Below are positions 48,926 to 61,399 of a DNA stretch of 64,000 bases, in pieces. Source of the DNA: Schistosoma haematobium. Taxonomy: Eukaryota > Platyhelminthes > Trematoda > Strigeidida > Schistosomatidae. The translations under genes were made by a program, and so were the position numbers. Every line of letters begins with the position of its first letter. The first letter of the stretch is position 1. The stretch is from the NCBI RefSeq assembly GCF_000699445.3, contig NC_067196.1:248001-312000 (forward strand), given 5' to 3'. Under the pieces are notes generated by a model. The model was not told where the DNA came from. It ran no database searches and saw only the letters and a program-made list of their open reading frames with translations.

Positions 48926-49519
48926 CATTTAGTATTTGTCCATGAATCGATCCCAAAGTTGCCATCGATTATGCTCATCGACACCTAACACTTTTGAATA
49001 GTAAATCGTATTACAATAGTCTGTAGGTCAAAAGAAAACTTATAATAAGAAGGGTGTGAATATACGTGATCGATTTGCTGAACAATAAGAATATATATAA
49101 TTATAGTCCATTCCAGTTCTCGGAATTCGCCTATAATTTACTGCCAAGTTTCATTTGCCTCGGTTGAGTAATGGACATATAAATGGATGCGTGGTTGATT
49201 TTCATCACAACTGCCATCGGTGCAGCTTATACTGAGACTTGCACCGTTCAGTAACACCGCATTCGTGGGGCCATTGGATTTTTTGTTTAGCGATTGCGAG
49301 AGCATCATGTGATTAAGTTCTTTTAGACCATAACACTAGCTTCGATTTTTATCAAAGTGTCAGAGGTTCAGTGCATTCCTCAAGTCCCTCACTAAAATGA
49401 AGTTTTATGACTTTTTGATAACGACAACACAGAGTTCACTTCTTTCATTTCCTGTGTACAGACGTTGTTGCAGACTGAGTTTTAGGGACTCATACCCATC
49501 AATCGTAGGAGAAACACAC

Positions 49520-49725
49520 GAGAGTCGTTTCTGCTGAGAGATAGCGTTACTGTGGCTGTTATGAGCTGCAAACTTTTAAAACGTACGTTTGACTATTGAC
49601 GGCATTTTCCCATTTTACGGTGAATCTCGGTATGCCTTTTCTTTCCAATATGCAGTCCAGCGATGACCATGAAACATTAAATCCCTTAAAATACTAACCT
49701 AAAATAACCATTATAGAGGTGATGT
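49520..49725 (-). pseudogene. Possible fibronectin-III-like exon relic
   Basis: The minus frame reads GFNVSWSSLDCIL, then FTVKWENAVNSQTYVLK and CSS before a stop. The W spacing and Y-x-L-x-V ending look like FN3 strands. It pairs with 17,050-17,240. A stop precedes it closely and no proper donor follows, so it is not an intact exon. Confidence 0.3.
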
Positions 49726-49789
49726 CTAACGGCTGTCATGACGATCATTTTGTGTGCCAGAACATAGCAAGTCTTTTCTATCTACTGTG

Positions 49790-49960
49790 TAAAGAAAAGT
49801 TTGAAACTGAGTATAGTCATTGGGAAAATGAGTAAATTATCATTAGAAAATGATATGGTATCTTGCAATGATCTACTTTACGATTGAATGAATAAATATT
49901 AGATGATTGTGTGATGATTCACTGTTTATTTTTATTTAATCTTGTCGTTTATTACAAGTT
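49790..49960 (+). repeat. Diverged piece of rep-E tail
   Basis: GAAACTGAGTATAGTC, AAATTATCATTAGAAAATGATATGGTATCTTG and GATGATTCACTGTTTA match 29,780-29,895 and 57,250-57,365. The hammerhead part is absent. Confidence 0.45.
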
Positions 49961-49969
49961 TAAATGGTC

Positions 49970-51790
49970 AAAACCTCCATAACCAATTGAAATCGGTAAT
50001 TTCATGAATTGACGGGAATATCTAAAGTACTCTGCCATACACATAGTTCTACTTACTACATTAAAAAGGGTTAAAACATCTCAGTTAGTTGTATCACTTT
50101 ATATATTGAAAAACCGTTCTGCATTAGTTTTCACTTTTAATATCTACTTAATGTGAACTTAATGTAGAACATGCTGTTGCTATCAATTTGATTTATCTAG
50201 ATTTTCCAGATCTTCAACATTATAAGGAGGTCATTATGTGTACCTCACTGTTATTACGTGTGTGTGTGTACTAGTGGGTCTGTGAAATGTGGCATTTGCA
50301 ATATAATACAGTGAAGTGAGAATTTGTGTGTGTGTGTTTATTTTGATTGTTTTATGAACAAACTGGTACATGTGATTGTGTGAATTTCACAATATTTTTT
50401 CGATCATTTCATATAAACCGTTCGGACGACCTATACCGATATATGAAACCAGGTAACAGAGAAGAGGAAAACAAGCATATCAGTGTAGAGCATAGCATCT
50501 CACATGCACTAGAGTCTGCATTAATGTCACTTCCTCAAGCTCATCAATGAACTCAATTTACAGACAGTGTCATTCGATCAGTGATAATGATTTATAAAAA
50601 GAAACATTAGACTGAAATCATATTGAAATGAGCTGTTAAAATTATGATTGGTGTATCAGAAAGATAGATGTCACCGAATTGTCTTAGTTTTCTGTGCTAC
50701 ATTTCGTCAAAGATGAATTTCAAGATCCGCATTTGTTGACATCCATCTAACCAGATATTTCGAGTAAAATAACTGAGGTGTGAATATATATTTGGATACG
50801 TATTACGCTTATGGGTACCCATTGACTCATCCAGACATGGACATATGGTTGACTCAATTAAACAGACGATATACATACTCATTTACATACTCAATCACTC
50901 ACACACAGCAAGAGAATCACACTTGCACTGCTCAGTCATATCACAACTGAGTACGAAATCAAGTAGGTTTTGTATGAGATAGAAATAAACAGTGGTTTCC
51001 ATACATAATGCACATTCTTAATGCTCCACTGAAATGATCATGTGCTTTTAAAAGATGTTGCTGAGATTCAGGACGAACATTGATGGTATGTGATTAGATG
51101 TGATACAGAGGCAATTGCAATGGGACTGGAAAATACTGAACAAATAAGACTCTCCTGAAGCTTGAGTAAGCTGTGCGGGCTCTCAAGAATAAGATCATTA
51201 CTTAACGTTTTTGTAATTTTTGATATTTATGAACAATTTTTCACTCAATATCAATGTACTAGTGATGACGTTCCTGAATTACCAAATATATCTGTATTTT
51301 ATATGAGACTACTGTGTGTCATCAATCAACCATTATGCGAATGAATGTTTGAGTTGGAATTCAGCAACATGAATAAAGCAAGAAATTTAGTGCAAATTAT
51401 GGTTAATAATAACGATAATAAACGTGATGATAATAACAATAATGAAATAATTTTCAAGCATATTCGAAACACTGAATATTTACAGGTTGAGTAGTAGGAA
51501 CGTTTCCACCTCTGTTAGTTTATAAAACCAATTTCAACATGAAAAGACAAACATATCAAAGACTTTTATTTTTTTGAACAACTTGGTCGACTTCTACTTC
51601 ACTCAACTGTTTTTATTAACCTTAAGGAATATTCAATGAAGATATACATTTGATCAACAGTAAAACGTATATATTCAGAAGAGTGGGCTACGATGAGTTT
51701 AACTGTCAAAGTCTCTTGTTTTGTGTCGTGAAAACACGAGTTGCGTGAAAATCATATGAGAATGAATTAGTGATGGAACACGTGATTGAT
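49970..51790. other. No recognised gene; one possible exon
   Basis: The plus frame at 50,347-50,550 ends in a polar, acidic stretch (GNREEENKHISVEHSIS) that looks protein-like but has no family. 50,560-50,625 matches 60,540-60,605 (CAGACAGTGTCATT, GATAATGA). GT microsatellite tracts lie near 50,263 and 50,325. Confidence 0.3.
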
Positions 51791-51799
51791 AGTATTCTA

Positions 51800-53480
51800 T
51801 AGGTACTCAATTGCTGGACAATGATGACACATGAATATCTCTGTCCCTCTAGAGGTCATTTATCGTTTGAATATCGCAGTAGTTACTCTTCATTGTTGAA
51901 AATTGAGTGATATGAGTTTGAATCACACGGGTAGTATAGGTTTTTTCGGAAGTTAGAGTAAATCTCACCGATTTATACCAACTCGCTTCAAGAACGCCTG
52001 CCGAAAGACTACAAACAATGAATATCAATCAAAGTATCTCCTCGTAAACATTAACTATGTATACAGTTTTGAAATTGAGGATGCTGACATAGGCAGCAGG
52101 CTATATAAATCTTCATCTACGATTGCTTACTTATGTAGAAACTCATTTTGATTCTGCTGCAAAATTAAGAAGAATTTCAATACCAAATATATTTCTAGAC
52201 GTATTCTATGTTTTGCGAAATTCGATCACCTACATCTCACGATGATATCCAACTTCAATCAATACTTAACACAAACGTACATTCGGTCAACAGTCATATG
52301 CATCTATACAGAATATCGGGTATCGATCAATTTATCTGTCACACTGAATGATATAAAACGATACACAGAAGGTCATGAGGATTATGTCATCAATCATCTT
52401 GATCACAGTCTCATAGAAAATATTCATGTGACTTATTAACTAGTCGCGTCTAAAATCATCAGAATTATTACTGATAGTTCCATAGATTTATGAACTGCGG
52501 ATGTACAAAATTGACAATTCTATAAGAACGCCTTTACTTAACTTATTTGAAATCAGATGGTAAATGGAATCAGTGTTTATTCATAGCTAAAGCAATACTT
52601 CCTGTAACCTGAAGGACAACCTACTCGTTTTCACTTCAGTTTCTCTTTAGAAAAATAGTACTCATCTGTAAAATAGAAATTTTATTCAATTTTGTTCCGT
52701 GGGCGTAAATGACTGTAAGTCATATAAAAGCATCATTAGTAAGTGACATTCCTTCTTATAATCAAGATTTATATCAGGCACATTACACAAAAGAGAAAAT
52801 CATATAATTTTGATTATTTAGATAGAATATGGTGATAAACAACATAGAAGTACATACATTGACGTTTTTACAAACAACAACTGAGGTCAACAGACTGACG
52901 TCACTTTAAAATCACACTCTCAGAGAGTGGACACTGATAATATCATCATTATTTTTATTTTTAGAAGAATATTTCTTATGAGTAAACTCATATTAGATTA
53001 AAGGTACTGAAATAGTAGATGTAATGATTATATGTGATATACAGACACATATTCCTCACTGAATCGTGAAGGTTCAATAGAAATTCAAGAGTACATATGA
53101 AGCACGTGTTGTGTCCCAGTCAAATTACTATTGTTCATACAGGATAATATGATCGTGATGGACAGCGTTATCTTTTTGGTCACCTGAGCTATATGTTTCA
53201 GCCGTCGAACAGATGATGGTGTCGAGTAAAATAGAGATACAGGAGGTGAGTGTACATTATTATAAAAGAGAGAATACAAAAAAATCTAAACAATTAAAAC
53301 AGCGAACAATCAGCGTCAGATAATATGGAACTGAAATCACGTATCGCCTTCTATCTGACAAATACTATTGATCACAGTCATTTGACATAGGTTTAAATAC
53401 ATTCTTTTCAGCTCATCACCAATTGTGCCGTCAGTGCATATACAGGTCGATATACATTTAGGCGGTTCCAAGCATCAGTT
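51800..53480 (+). repeat. rep-A, copy at 52 kb
   Basis: The longest copy, diverged: ACTCAATTGCTGGACAATG, ATGAATATCTCTG, TGATATGAGTTTGAATCACACGGG, CACATGATATAAAACGATACACAG-like, CATCATTAGTAAGTGACATTCC, AAATCACACTCTCAGAGAGTGGACAC and TGAATCGTGAAGG. It shows the order of landmarks for the whole family. Confidence 0.6.
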
Positions 53481-53857
53481 GATCGTTGAAAATTCACTGA
53501 TTGAGTTGCTTGCTAGAAAAAAAAGGTTCAAAATACTGCAGAATACAGTGGGTTATGGATAATCTGGATAGTCTGTTTTCCAAAATCTCAGATGTTATAA
53601 GTAAGTTAGTAAGTACGCAAGCAAGTCATTAATACACTTGAACTTAATGAGCAGTGTTTTTAGTCTTGTTCAGCTTGTTTATCCAGACGTAAATATTTCC
53701 GAAATCTATTAACAGTCAGTAGTGTAATACGAAGGATAAATAGAATGGATGTGGTTTTGTTCACAAGTTACCATTTCATATTAAACGACTTATGTAATCG
53801 TTTGACAGAATGTGTTTATTGAAATAAAATTCAAATGTGAATGTGTAATGTTTCATA

Positions 53858-54585
53858 TCCACCAACTAGCATTAAAGAAACTTGTGAAAGATGAAACAAT
53901 ATTGCTACTTCGTTCAGATAAGGGTTCCGATGTAATCGTTTTTAAGAGAGACGAATACATTAGCAAAATAATGTCTACTTTAAATTATTCCACTAGATTT
54001 ACCATCAATAATACCCAGGAAGACTTAACAGAGACGACAGAGAAGCGACTTTTAAAAAAATTGAGAGAACTGAAGAAAAATCTAATAGATAATCATACAC
54101 ACAATGAACTCAAACCTAAAGGATTACAATTACCTTACTTATACGACCTACCCGAAACTCACAAACCCGACATCCCGATTAGACCAATATTATCCATGGC
54201 TAATTCGTCCTTCCATAAACTCGCCCGCTGGCTGACAAAGTGCCTAGAACCAATCCGAAAGAAACTGACACCTTACAGTCTAAAAGATAGTTTTGAATCT
54301 GTACAAAAACTCGGCAACCTGAATGTTTCCGATAAATTTATGGTTTCATTTGACGTCTCATCGCTCTTCACAAACAACTCATTGGAAGAAACGATAGAGA
54401 TCATATGTGGTTATCCTGAACTTCTACCTCTGCCAATCCATGATTTTAAACAGCTCCTTTTTTGTGAACAAAAAACATACAATTTCAATTCAATAATGTC
54501 TTTTACCGCCAAATTGATGGAGTTGCCATGGGCAGCCCGTTCGGCACAATTCTTGCCGATACATTTATGGGAAACCAGGAACTAA
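53858..54585 (+). pseudogene. PLE reverse transcriptase, N-terminal frame, copy 3
   Basis: Same content as in copy 1: RPILSMANSSFHKLARWL and motif A FDVSSLFTN. It runs out of frame after six T at 54,458-54,463; one more T would join it to the next frame. Confidence 0.85.
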
Positions 54586-55181
54586 ATAAGCTTAAGGATG
54601 CAATCGATGGTACTACGCTGTACTGTAGATATATTGATGACACATCTCTCGTCTGCAACAATCATGAGCACGCCATTAGGCTACTTGATCTGTTCAACAA
54701 AGCACACAAGAATATAGAATTTACTATGGAACAAGAAGTTGGAGGCAAATTCCATTTCCTTGATATTGGGATCAAACGAACATCTGATGGCACAATTCAT
54801 AGACATATTCATCACAAAAATACTTGGAGTGGACTATATCTGAATTACTATAGTTTCTGTCCAATGAGTTACAATAAGGGTATTGTACGAACCCTTTTTG
54901 ACCGCGCTCGTAAAATGTGTTCAAAGGAATGCTTGGATGACGAAATTACTCTCATCACTAATGTTCCACGTGAAAATGCATACCCATTGAAATTCATCCA
55001 GAAACATGCAAAAACCAAACTTCGGACAAAGTACGATGGAGTAGAAAAGAAAACCTGCTTCTTACATTTACGTTTCAAAGGTGATGAAGTTGCCAGATTC
55101 ATCAATCACATAATTAATTCTGCGTTGAAAGTGGCTTACTCAGCAGCAAAACTGACAACAATATGGCAAACGAACTGCTGA
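54528..55181 (+). pseudogene. PLE reverse transcriptase, C-terminal frame, copy 3
   Basis: Motif B GVAMGSPFG precedes and overlaps the listed start; motif C CRYIDDTSLV is intact. The frame is open upstream of 54,528 to about 54,464. It ends at TGA 55,179-55,181, as in copy 1. Confidence 0.85.
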
Positions 55182-55535
55182 CTTAAACAAACTAGAATCG
55201 ACCAGTCCGCTTTTATTAGTAGCTCCAAATGCATTTACCAATTCACATGTACGTGCCATAGCACATACATTGGAAGAACTGAGAGAAGAGTGCATGTTCG
55301 AATTTCTGAGCATGTTCCGGAGAACTTGAGGCTGCGAGGGACTAAGGCTCTTAACAGTGTAATAGCTCGGCATTTACTGGACACCGGGCACACCGTCAAC
55401 ATTTTGCACGCTTTTAAAACTATCAATAGACAAAGAAGTACGACTACTCTCCATTTTGCTGAAGCCATTGGGTTATTTTATTCATTTATTTATTTTAAAA
55501 TATTTATACTCCTCCCCCTATTAACTAATTCTTAA
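55182..55535 (+). pseudogene. PLE GIY-YIG endonuclease, copy 3
   Basis: In the same frame as the RT, past the TGA: CIYQFTCTCHSTYIGR (55,230 on), VRISEHVP, SVIARHLLDTGHTV, then a stop at 55,535. All residues of the GIY-YIG core seen in copy 1 are kept. Confidence 0.8.
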
Positions 55536-56446
55536 ACCAACTTTTTATTCACACACATTTCCACTCACTGAATCCTCTTAAATTATCTTAACTTTCGGAA
55601 TTCTATTTCATTATGATTACGTAATCCATCTTCTCATTATTCAATTCCATTAATCTCTAAAATTATCACACAACTACACTAAACTATTATACCATCCACC
55701 CTGAATTAATTCCCTTTTTTTAACCTCTGACCTGTTCTAGCACATAGTTATTATTATAATTCAGTTATTGACACTCATTTATGTCAGTTGTTTCACACAA
55801 TGTAATACAAATTCTATCACATTTTTTGATTTGTAAGCAGCTGATGAGAAATCTCGAAATATTATGAATTCATACTATTTTGCACGAATGTTTGTTCTTG
55901 CTCTATTGATACTCGCTATCTGTTTACACCATAATTGTTCCCCCTTTTTATGCAATAATTAATTCCATTAGGGTATATGTAGCAGAAATTTATCATATTG
56001 TAGACAGCGGTTTCATTCTAGTTTAAGACCTATTAGAATCAATGAACGATTGAATAAATATAAGACTGAACCCATGACATTTCGATTTTATTTGTTCACT
56101 AGTAATCGCATCCATGATTAACTCCAGTGTTCTGATGAGGTGTCTTGATCTCTAGAGTCAAACAATTTCGAGTGAGATAGTTGCATGAAGAACTTTGTAA
56201 GTTATCAAATTTAAAATCGTGCATCATTTAAACCCTGCTGATTGAGCGGTTAATTGCTGACTTTGGGTTGTGGGTGAGTGAGTGAGTGAGCGCTCACACA
56301 CAGTCTCGTATTAGAACAAAACTGCTATACAGTGCATGCTGCCATTCAAAAATTGTGTAAGTGGAGTCAGTTCATGGTGCAAACTATGAAACACAATAAC
56401 TCCTACAAACACCAGTCATTGATCATCACTAGGTATATCACATAAA

Positions 56447-57390
56447 TTCTATTCACTCAGAGGAGAATGATAATAATGATGTATGTTGTTTTGGTTGTTT
56501 TTCATTTGTAACTCAACATTCAGTTCCATTATCACTGTGTAGACCAACATAGTGAGACGACAGATGGGGAAATACAAAGTCTGCACTATTCATATTCACA
56601 TAAACGGCATTTTAATTCCATGTCCAACTGTTAACGTAGTTCACAATTTGAAGAGATTGAATACTGAGCATACTCATTGTGGTAATAAAATATCGTAAGT
56701 ATTTCATTCAAATTCAATTGTTTTGTGAACTCTGGTTTGATTGCGTAATTGTGAAGGTATGATTGACGATGGATAGTGAGTGTCAGGTTTATTGAGGCAA
56801 CTGAATTGAATGACTTCTTATGAGTCCAGTTCATTGAGTAACTCACTCATGGAATCTTTCGTAAGTACATTCCTACTGAAGTATTTATATACATCAAATT
56901 ATAATGATGATTGTTCAAGTCTCACAGCCTGAACGAAATCATGTAGTCAGAAAAATGTCCAAAGACTCCAAATATTTAAACTACAGTCAAATAGTTTATT
57001 TGTGTTATATTTGAGTGATTCGATTGGTCTATTAATACCGCATTGTTTCTAGTGATTGTTATCAATCTCTTTTGTTAACGTTCGAGATAATAAGTGTAAC
57101 TATACTCTAATAACCCATTTGTTCCAATTATTTGCATGTATGTATCGCTGATGAGTCTCAAATAGGACGAAACGCACGTCCTCAATTCCACTGCTAGTTA
57201 CCACCCATGTGTACTTCATTGACCATCAGAGAAGAAAAAAATATCAAAACTGAGTATTTGTATTAGCAAAATGATTAAATTATCGTTAGAGCGTGATATG
57301 GTTTCTTGAAGTAATAAACTTAAGTATTGAATGAGTGAAGATTGTTTGATGAGTCACTGTTCATTTGAACTCATTCAGTTTAGTTTAGTC
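56447..57390 (+). repeat. rep-E, copy 2, with hammerhead core
   Basis: Matches 28,940-29,925 closely, without the TA microsatellite. It lies between two inverted PLE ends. Confidence 0.7.
57140..57205 (+). ncRNA. Hammerhead ribozyme-like motif, core intact, copy 2
   Basis: Identical core to 29,679: CTGATGAG (57,148), GAAAC (57,169) and GTC ending at 57,180, with the same weak stem I. Identity across copies reflects shared descent of rep-E. Confidence 0.6.
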
Positions 57391-58322
57391 TTAGATCGGA
57401 CGATACGCGCGTCCTGGATTCCACTGCTAGCTACTATCCCTCTTTGCTCATTCAGTTTAGTTTAAGCAATTGTTTAGTATTATTATCCTCAACAAAAACG
57501 GGTTAATTCAAATTTGTGTATGTAAAATTGTATTCAGTAAACCGGTTGCAGGTTCAGACTTTCATAAAGGTGGCATTTCCTTATTACTGATATGTTTCTA
57601 AATAGAATAACATATCGATCCATTGATTAGATATAGCATAATACACAACCAATATAACAGACAGTAATCCATGTAATGTAATGAGCTTTATACAATTACA
57701 TGTTATTTTAGCTTGAAGAACACAACACTTTTATCAATAATAAGAATAAATATTCAAAGTAAATGAAGTTGAACAACAATGTTTGATGAAATTTATGTGA
57801 TATACCTAGTGATGATCAATGACTGGTGTTTGTAGGAGTTATTGTGTTTCATAGTTTGCACCATGAACTGACTCCAATTACACAAATTTTGAATGGCAAG
57901 ATGCACTGTATAGCAGTTTTGTTCTGATACGAGACTGTGTGTGAGCGCTCACTCACTCACCCACCACCCAATGTCAGCAATTAACCACTCACTCAGCAGG
58001 GTTTAAATGATGCACGATTTTAAATTTGATAACTTACAAAGTTCTTCTTGCAACTGTCTCACTCGAAATTGTTTGACTCTAGAGATCAAGACACCTCATC
58101 AGAACACTGGAGTTTATCATGGATGCGATTACTAGTGAACAAATAAAATCGAAATGTCATGGGTTCAGTCTTATATTTATTCAATCGTTCATTGATTCTA
58201 ATAGGTCTTAAACTAGAATAAAACCTTTATCTACAATGTGATAAATTTCTGCTACATATACCCTAATGGAATTAATTATTGCATAAAAAGGGGGAACAAT
58301 TATGGTGCAAACAGAAAGCGAG
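57391..58322 (-). mobile_element. Penelope-like element, copy 4, 3' end only
   Basis: Matches 29,925-30,850 and 40,125-41,050. It starts with the half hammerhead (GGACGATACGCGCGTCC, as copy 1) and stops at 58,322 inside the 3' region, so it has no coding part. From 57,790 to 58,322 it is the reverse complement of copy 3's tail (about 55,915-56,444). Confidence 0.75.
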
Positions 58323-58329
58323 TAATAGT

Positions 58330-58980
58330 TCTGTGAAACGTCTTTACAGATATTTCAACGGACCACTGTTGACAATCAGTATTTCAGTTGATGTTAACAC
58401 AATTTCACAAATAAATAGAGATACGCTCAACGACATTTCACCACAGTGTTGACTAGTATCATAGTTATCGAGGAAATACAAGCTAATATGTCCAAACATT
58501 CGTTAAGAATCAATAAACAAACCTGACTCAACAACATTGCAAAATTCGAGACTCGTTACCCTATACGTGACTATTTCGTCTATAAATTAATGTCTCGTCC
58601 GACATACTTACTGTAGAAATTAGATATTCAAATTTCTGTACGTATGACTGACTACTTGTCCAGTCAACCCTCACCTTGATTATTTAATGCTAAACTTTAA
58701 CCTGTCGTTGCTCACAAATTTATACTGTTTGCCTCTCTGTTTGAATTGATTCTTGGTCCTACTATTTGTCAATGGTTTATCTCACTAGTCGGCAAATTCA
58801 ATCGATTAACATGTGTTTATAGAGTAGTGATTGAGCTGAGTGCCAAGCTTCGAAATATTCTTTGATGCTCTTAGTAGTCGCCATGTTCAGTGTTTTACCA
58901 TATTCCTAGTCCAATTTAAGTCCTCAATGATCTAAGTGCATTGATCTAAGCGAAGATACGGTGTAGGGTTTGAAAGCTAG
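58330..58980. other. No recognised feature
   Basis: AT-rich between the PLE end and the rep-A fragments; nothing supported. Confidence 0.3.
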
Positions 58981-59089
58981 TTTACGTAGATACAGATGAC
59001 GATGAAGAGAACATTCACACTGTCTGACATACTATTCTGCTAGTATGAGACAGTATATTTCACTGATGTCATTTGGCTTTTTTTCTTTT

Positions 59090-59380
59090 CTCAGTTTATC
59101 ATTTCAATGAATATTCAACGTAAACATACATTTGGTCAATACTCAACTGTGAATACGGAATATTGGACAACAGTTTCATAGTCAGTACACGCTTGACAAT
59201 TGACCAAATGTACGTTTGTGTTGAATGTTCATTGAAGTTCAGTATCATCGTTAGGCGGAAGCAATCAGATTTAACAGGAGTTAGACTACATTTTGAAATA
59301 TCTGTTAGCATGGAAATTCGTCTCGATTGTGCAACAGAACTGAAATGAATTTCTCTGCTAGGAAGCGTTCGTAGATCAAT
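59090..59380. repeat. Two rep-A pieces meeting head to head (large hairpin)
   Basis: 59,103-59,140 (plus rep-A) and 59,199-59,237 (minus rep-A) form inverted arms of about 38 bases, roughly 90% paired, around a loop of about 58 bases. The minus piece continues to about 59,380 (matches 14,400-14,545 and, reversed, 39,200-39,300). Confidence 0.65.
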
Positions 59381-59539
59381 TAATAAAAACCCCGCTAGCT
59401 ATAGCTGCCTCAACAACTTTGAATTCATATATTTAATTGATGTTATTCGGGAGATATTTTGATTGAGGCAGTGTACGTTTAGTGTTATAGTGTGTCAGTA
59501 GAAAACTGTGAAGCTAGATTTCATGATGGTTGGTACAAA

Positions 59540-59749
59540 TCAGAAAAGCGTATCTTCACTTCTGTGATCCGAACATAAATCTTTCAGCAATGCAGAGCAA
59601 GAATTGACTACTTCATTACTTGAACCACAACTGATGTCTTGACGGACAGGGATATTCATATTTATTAACAAAAGCACTGTTGTTATTTTTACTATGGTTA
59701 ATATTATTACTATCAATATTAACTGGACTAACCCAATCAAGTGTTTCAA
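59540..59749 (-). other. Exon-like frame with membrane helix, family with 63,262
   Basis: Minus frame: a hydrophobic segment (LVQLILIVIILTIVKITTV), then NMNIPVRQDISCGSSNEVVN and further cysteines. The second half aligns with NMNISAIHELSCGLSNEIFH at 63,286-63,345 (plus). Decayed versions are at 51,833 and near 44,860. No recognised family. Confidence 0.3.
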
Positions 59750-60119
59750 CTATGCTTTAAATGAGCATCAGTCGTTTGATTTGCATACTACAATGACCTA
59801 CACAGATGTACGTAATCAGCTAACTACAAGAAGAAGGATAGATTAGGGCAACTTACATTCATGTGTTGTTACAGTATCCGACAGTCACAGCCACTGTTTG
59901 ATTTGATCATGAAGAAATGTTATTTTCTGTCTTATGGTGTGATGTCGTCTGTTTGGCTTGTAAATAAAACAGGTATGTTTCAAATGAATGATTCGCATAC
60001 TGGAAGCTGGTTTAGGTGTTCTGAACATACTACAACAACTGTCACTGATAAAAACACTTACATTCAGCTATTCAAGTAGGCTGTACTGATAGCATTAATA
60101 AGATCAGTGTAATAGAATA

Positions 60120-60540
60120 TAAAGCTTTCTGTGCTGACCTGTTAATAACTCGGTACAAACAGAAAGTGATAAGAAGTTAACATAAAACTGCTGATGAAGA
60201 TTACTGTACATAAATAATATTAATCAGATTACGTTGCGCAAAGTTTATTTAAATCTGAAAGGAAGAAGAAATTTTAGTATAAGGAGTAGCCTGTGGTGAA
60301 ATAGAGGTGTTTTAAAAGAAATTACTAATTATCATCAACCTTGATGGTGTGGAGCACAATGGAAATGAACCACAAGCCTGAATCAGTCAATTCTCGATAT
60401 ATTGATAGCTTATCAAATATATTTTGAACCTTTACACTTCTGCAGTTTGATTTCACTAGGTAGGCACGATCTATAATAGAAGGTGTTACTGGTTAAAACG
60501 TTGTCAAACTCTAACCACCTGTGTCAACATCATCGTTCTG
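60120..60540 (-). repeat. rep-C-like piece and shared exon-like block, minus
   Basis: 60,120-60,240 resembles 12,950-13,040 (CTTTCTGTG, GGTACAAACAGAAAGT, GATAAGAA). 60,270-60,390 resembles 13,080-13,200. 60,415-60,520 resembles 16,898-17,020. So the order of shared blocks differs between loci. Confidence 0.45.
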
Positions 60541-60839
60541 CAGACAGTGTCATTTGTATAATGATAATGACTTACAAAACAATGATTGAACTGAAATCAA
60601 GTTAGAATGCAATTGACCCGATTTCCATATGTGTTCAGCTATGTCGGCGTGATTTACAGTTGTACCAGTTTCAATTTATAAAAGTGAAACCATTCTATTT
60701 GAACGCACCAGAGCAAACTGAACTGACTAGAACTCGTTGTATGAAACTGGGAAGAAATAAAGAATATTCTAATGGGCACTGTTTCCGATTTGTAATCAGG
60801 TAATCATATTGATAAGATAAAGAAAAGAGTAGGTGTAAG

Positions 60840-60910
60840 GTGTCTAACTGTAAACAATGTAATAATCAAACGAATGATGCTCATGAAATGGATGTCAAGA
60901 AAATACAATC
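60840..60910 (+). other. Cysteine-rich exon candidate
   Basis: Reads SNCKQCNNQTNDAHEMDVKK in the same frame as 21,207-21,280. It runs straight into rep-B. Confidence 0.3.
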
Positions 60911-60914
60911 TACT

Positions 60915-61395
60915 TACTTGAATTCACGCGATGTCCAGTCAATGCGGAATCACGAAAACGTTCCACCATACGTGTATTGGGGAATAGACTGCATCCTTAA
61001 ATCTCTGAATCACAGAACGATCTTAGGCATAACAACACCGAAAACACCCAAGCACTGGTTGGACGTTTCATTCTTGTATACAACTGCTCAGTAGCACACA
61101 TATACGACTATAAAAATAGCGCTACGACGTACGAGCTTCTCTTCAGTCTCTTGCATGATCGCTTAATCCTCAAATCATTGAGGTCGGATCAAAATCGTTT
61201 GACGTGTAACATTGATCAATTCACAATTTGTTTGGCCTCCCTCCATTGCTTACCCTAAATCATTGTCTGACATCAGATATGGTTGAACTATACTAGTCAT
61301 CGTTTCTCATTGGACTGAGACACCGGAAGAAGTTGAGCATGTTAATTTTGTAGCTCGTTTCCTTACATTTGTCAAAAAAAAACATACAGCCGAAT
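60915..61395 (+). repeat. rep-B, copy 2
   Basis: Matches 18,020-18,500. Followed at once by rep-C, unlike copy 1. Confidence 0.65.
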
Positions 61396-61399
61396 AAAG

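Larger units (their letters stand above)
53856..56444 (+). mobile_element. Penelope-like element, copy 3
   Basis: Plus-strand PLE with RT, endonuclease and 3' region, over 95% like copy 1 by eye. Its 5' end is truncated inside the RT N-terminus (homology starts at ATCCACCAACTAGC, 53,856). The 3' end stops at ATATCACATAAATT (56,444), directly followed by rep-E. Confidence 0.85.

Noticed and set aside
59099..59348. Two overlapping frames on opposite strands with similar peptides (DQMYV..E.SLK)
   Set aside because: The likeness is explained by the inverted repeat at 59,103-59,237, not by coding.
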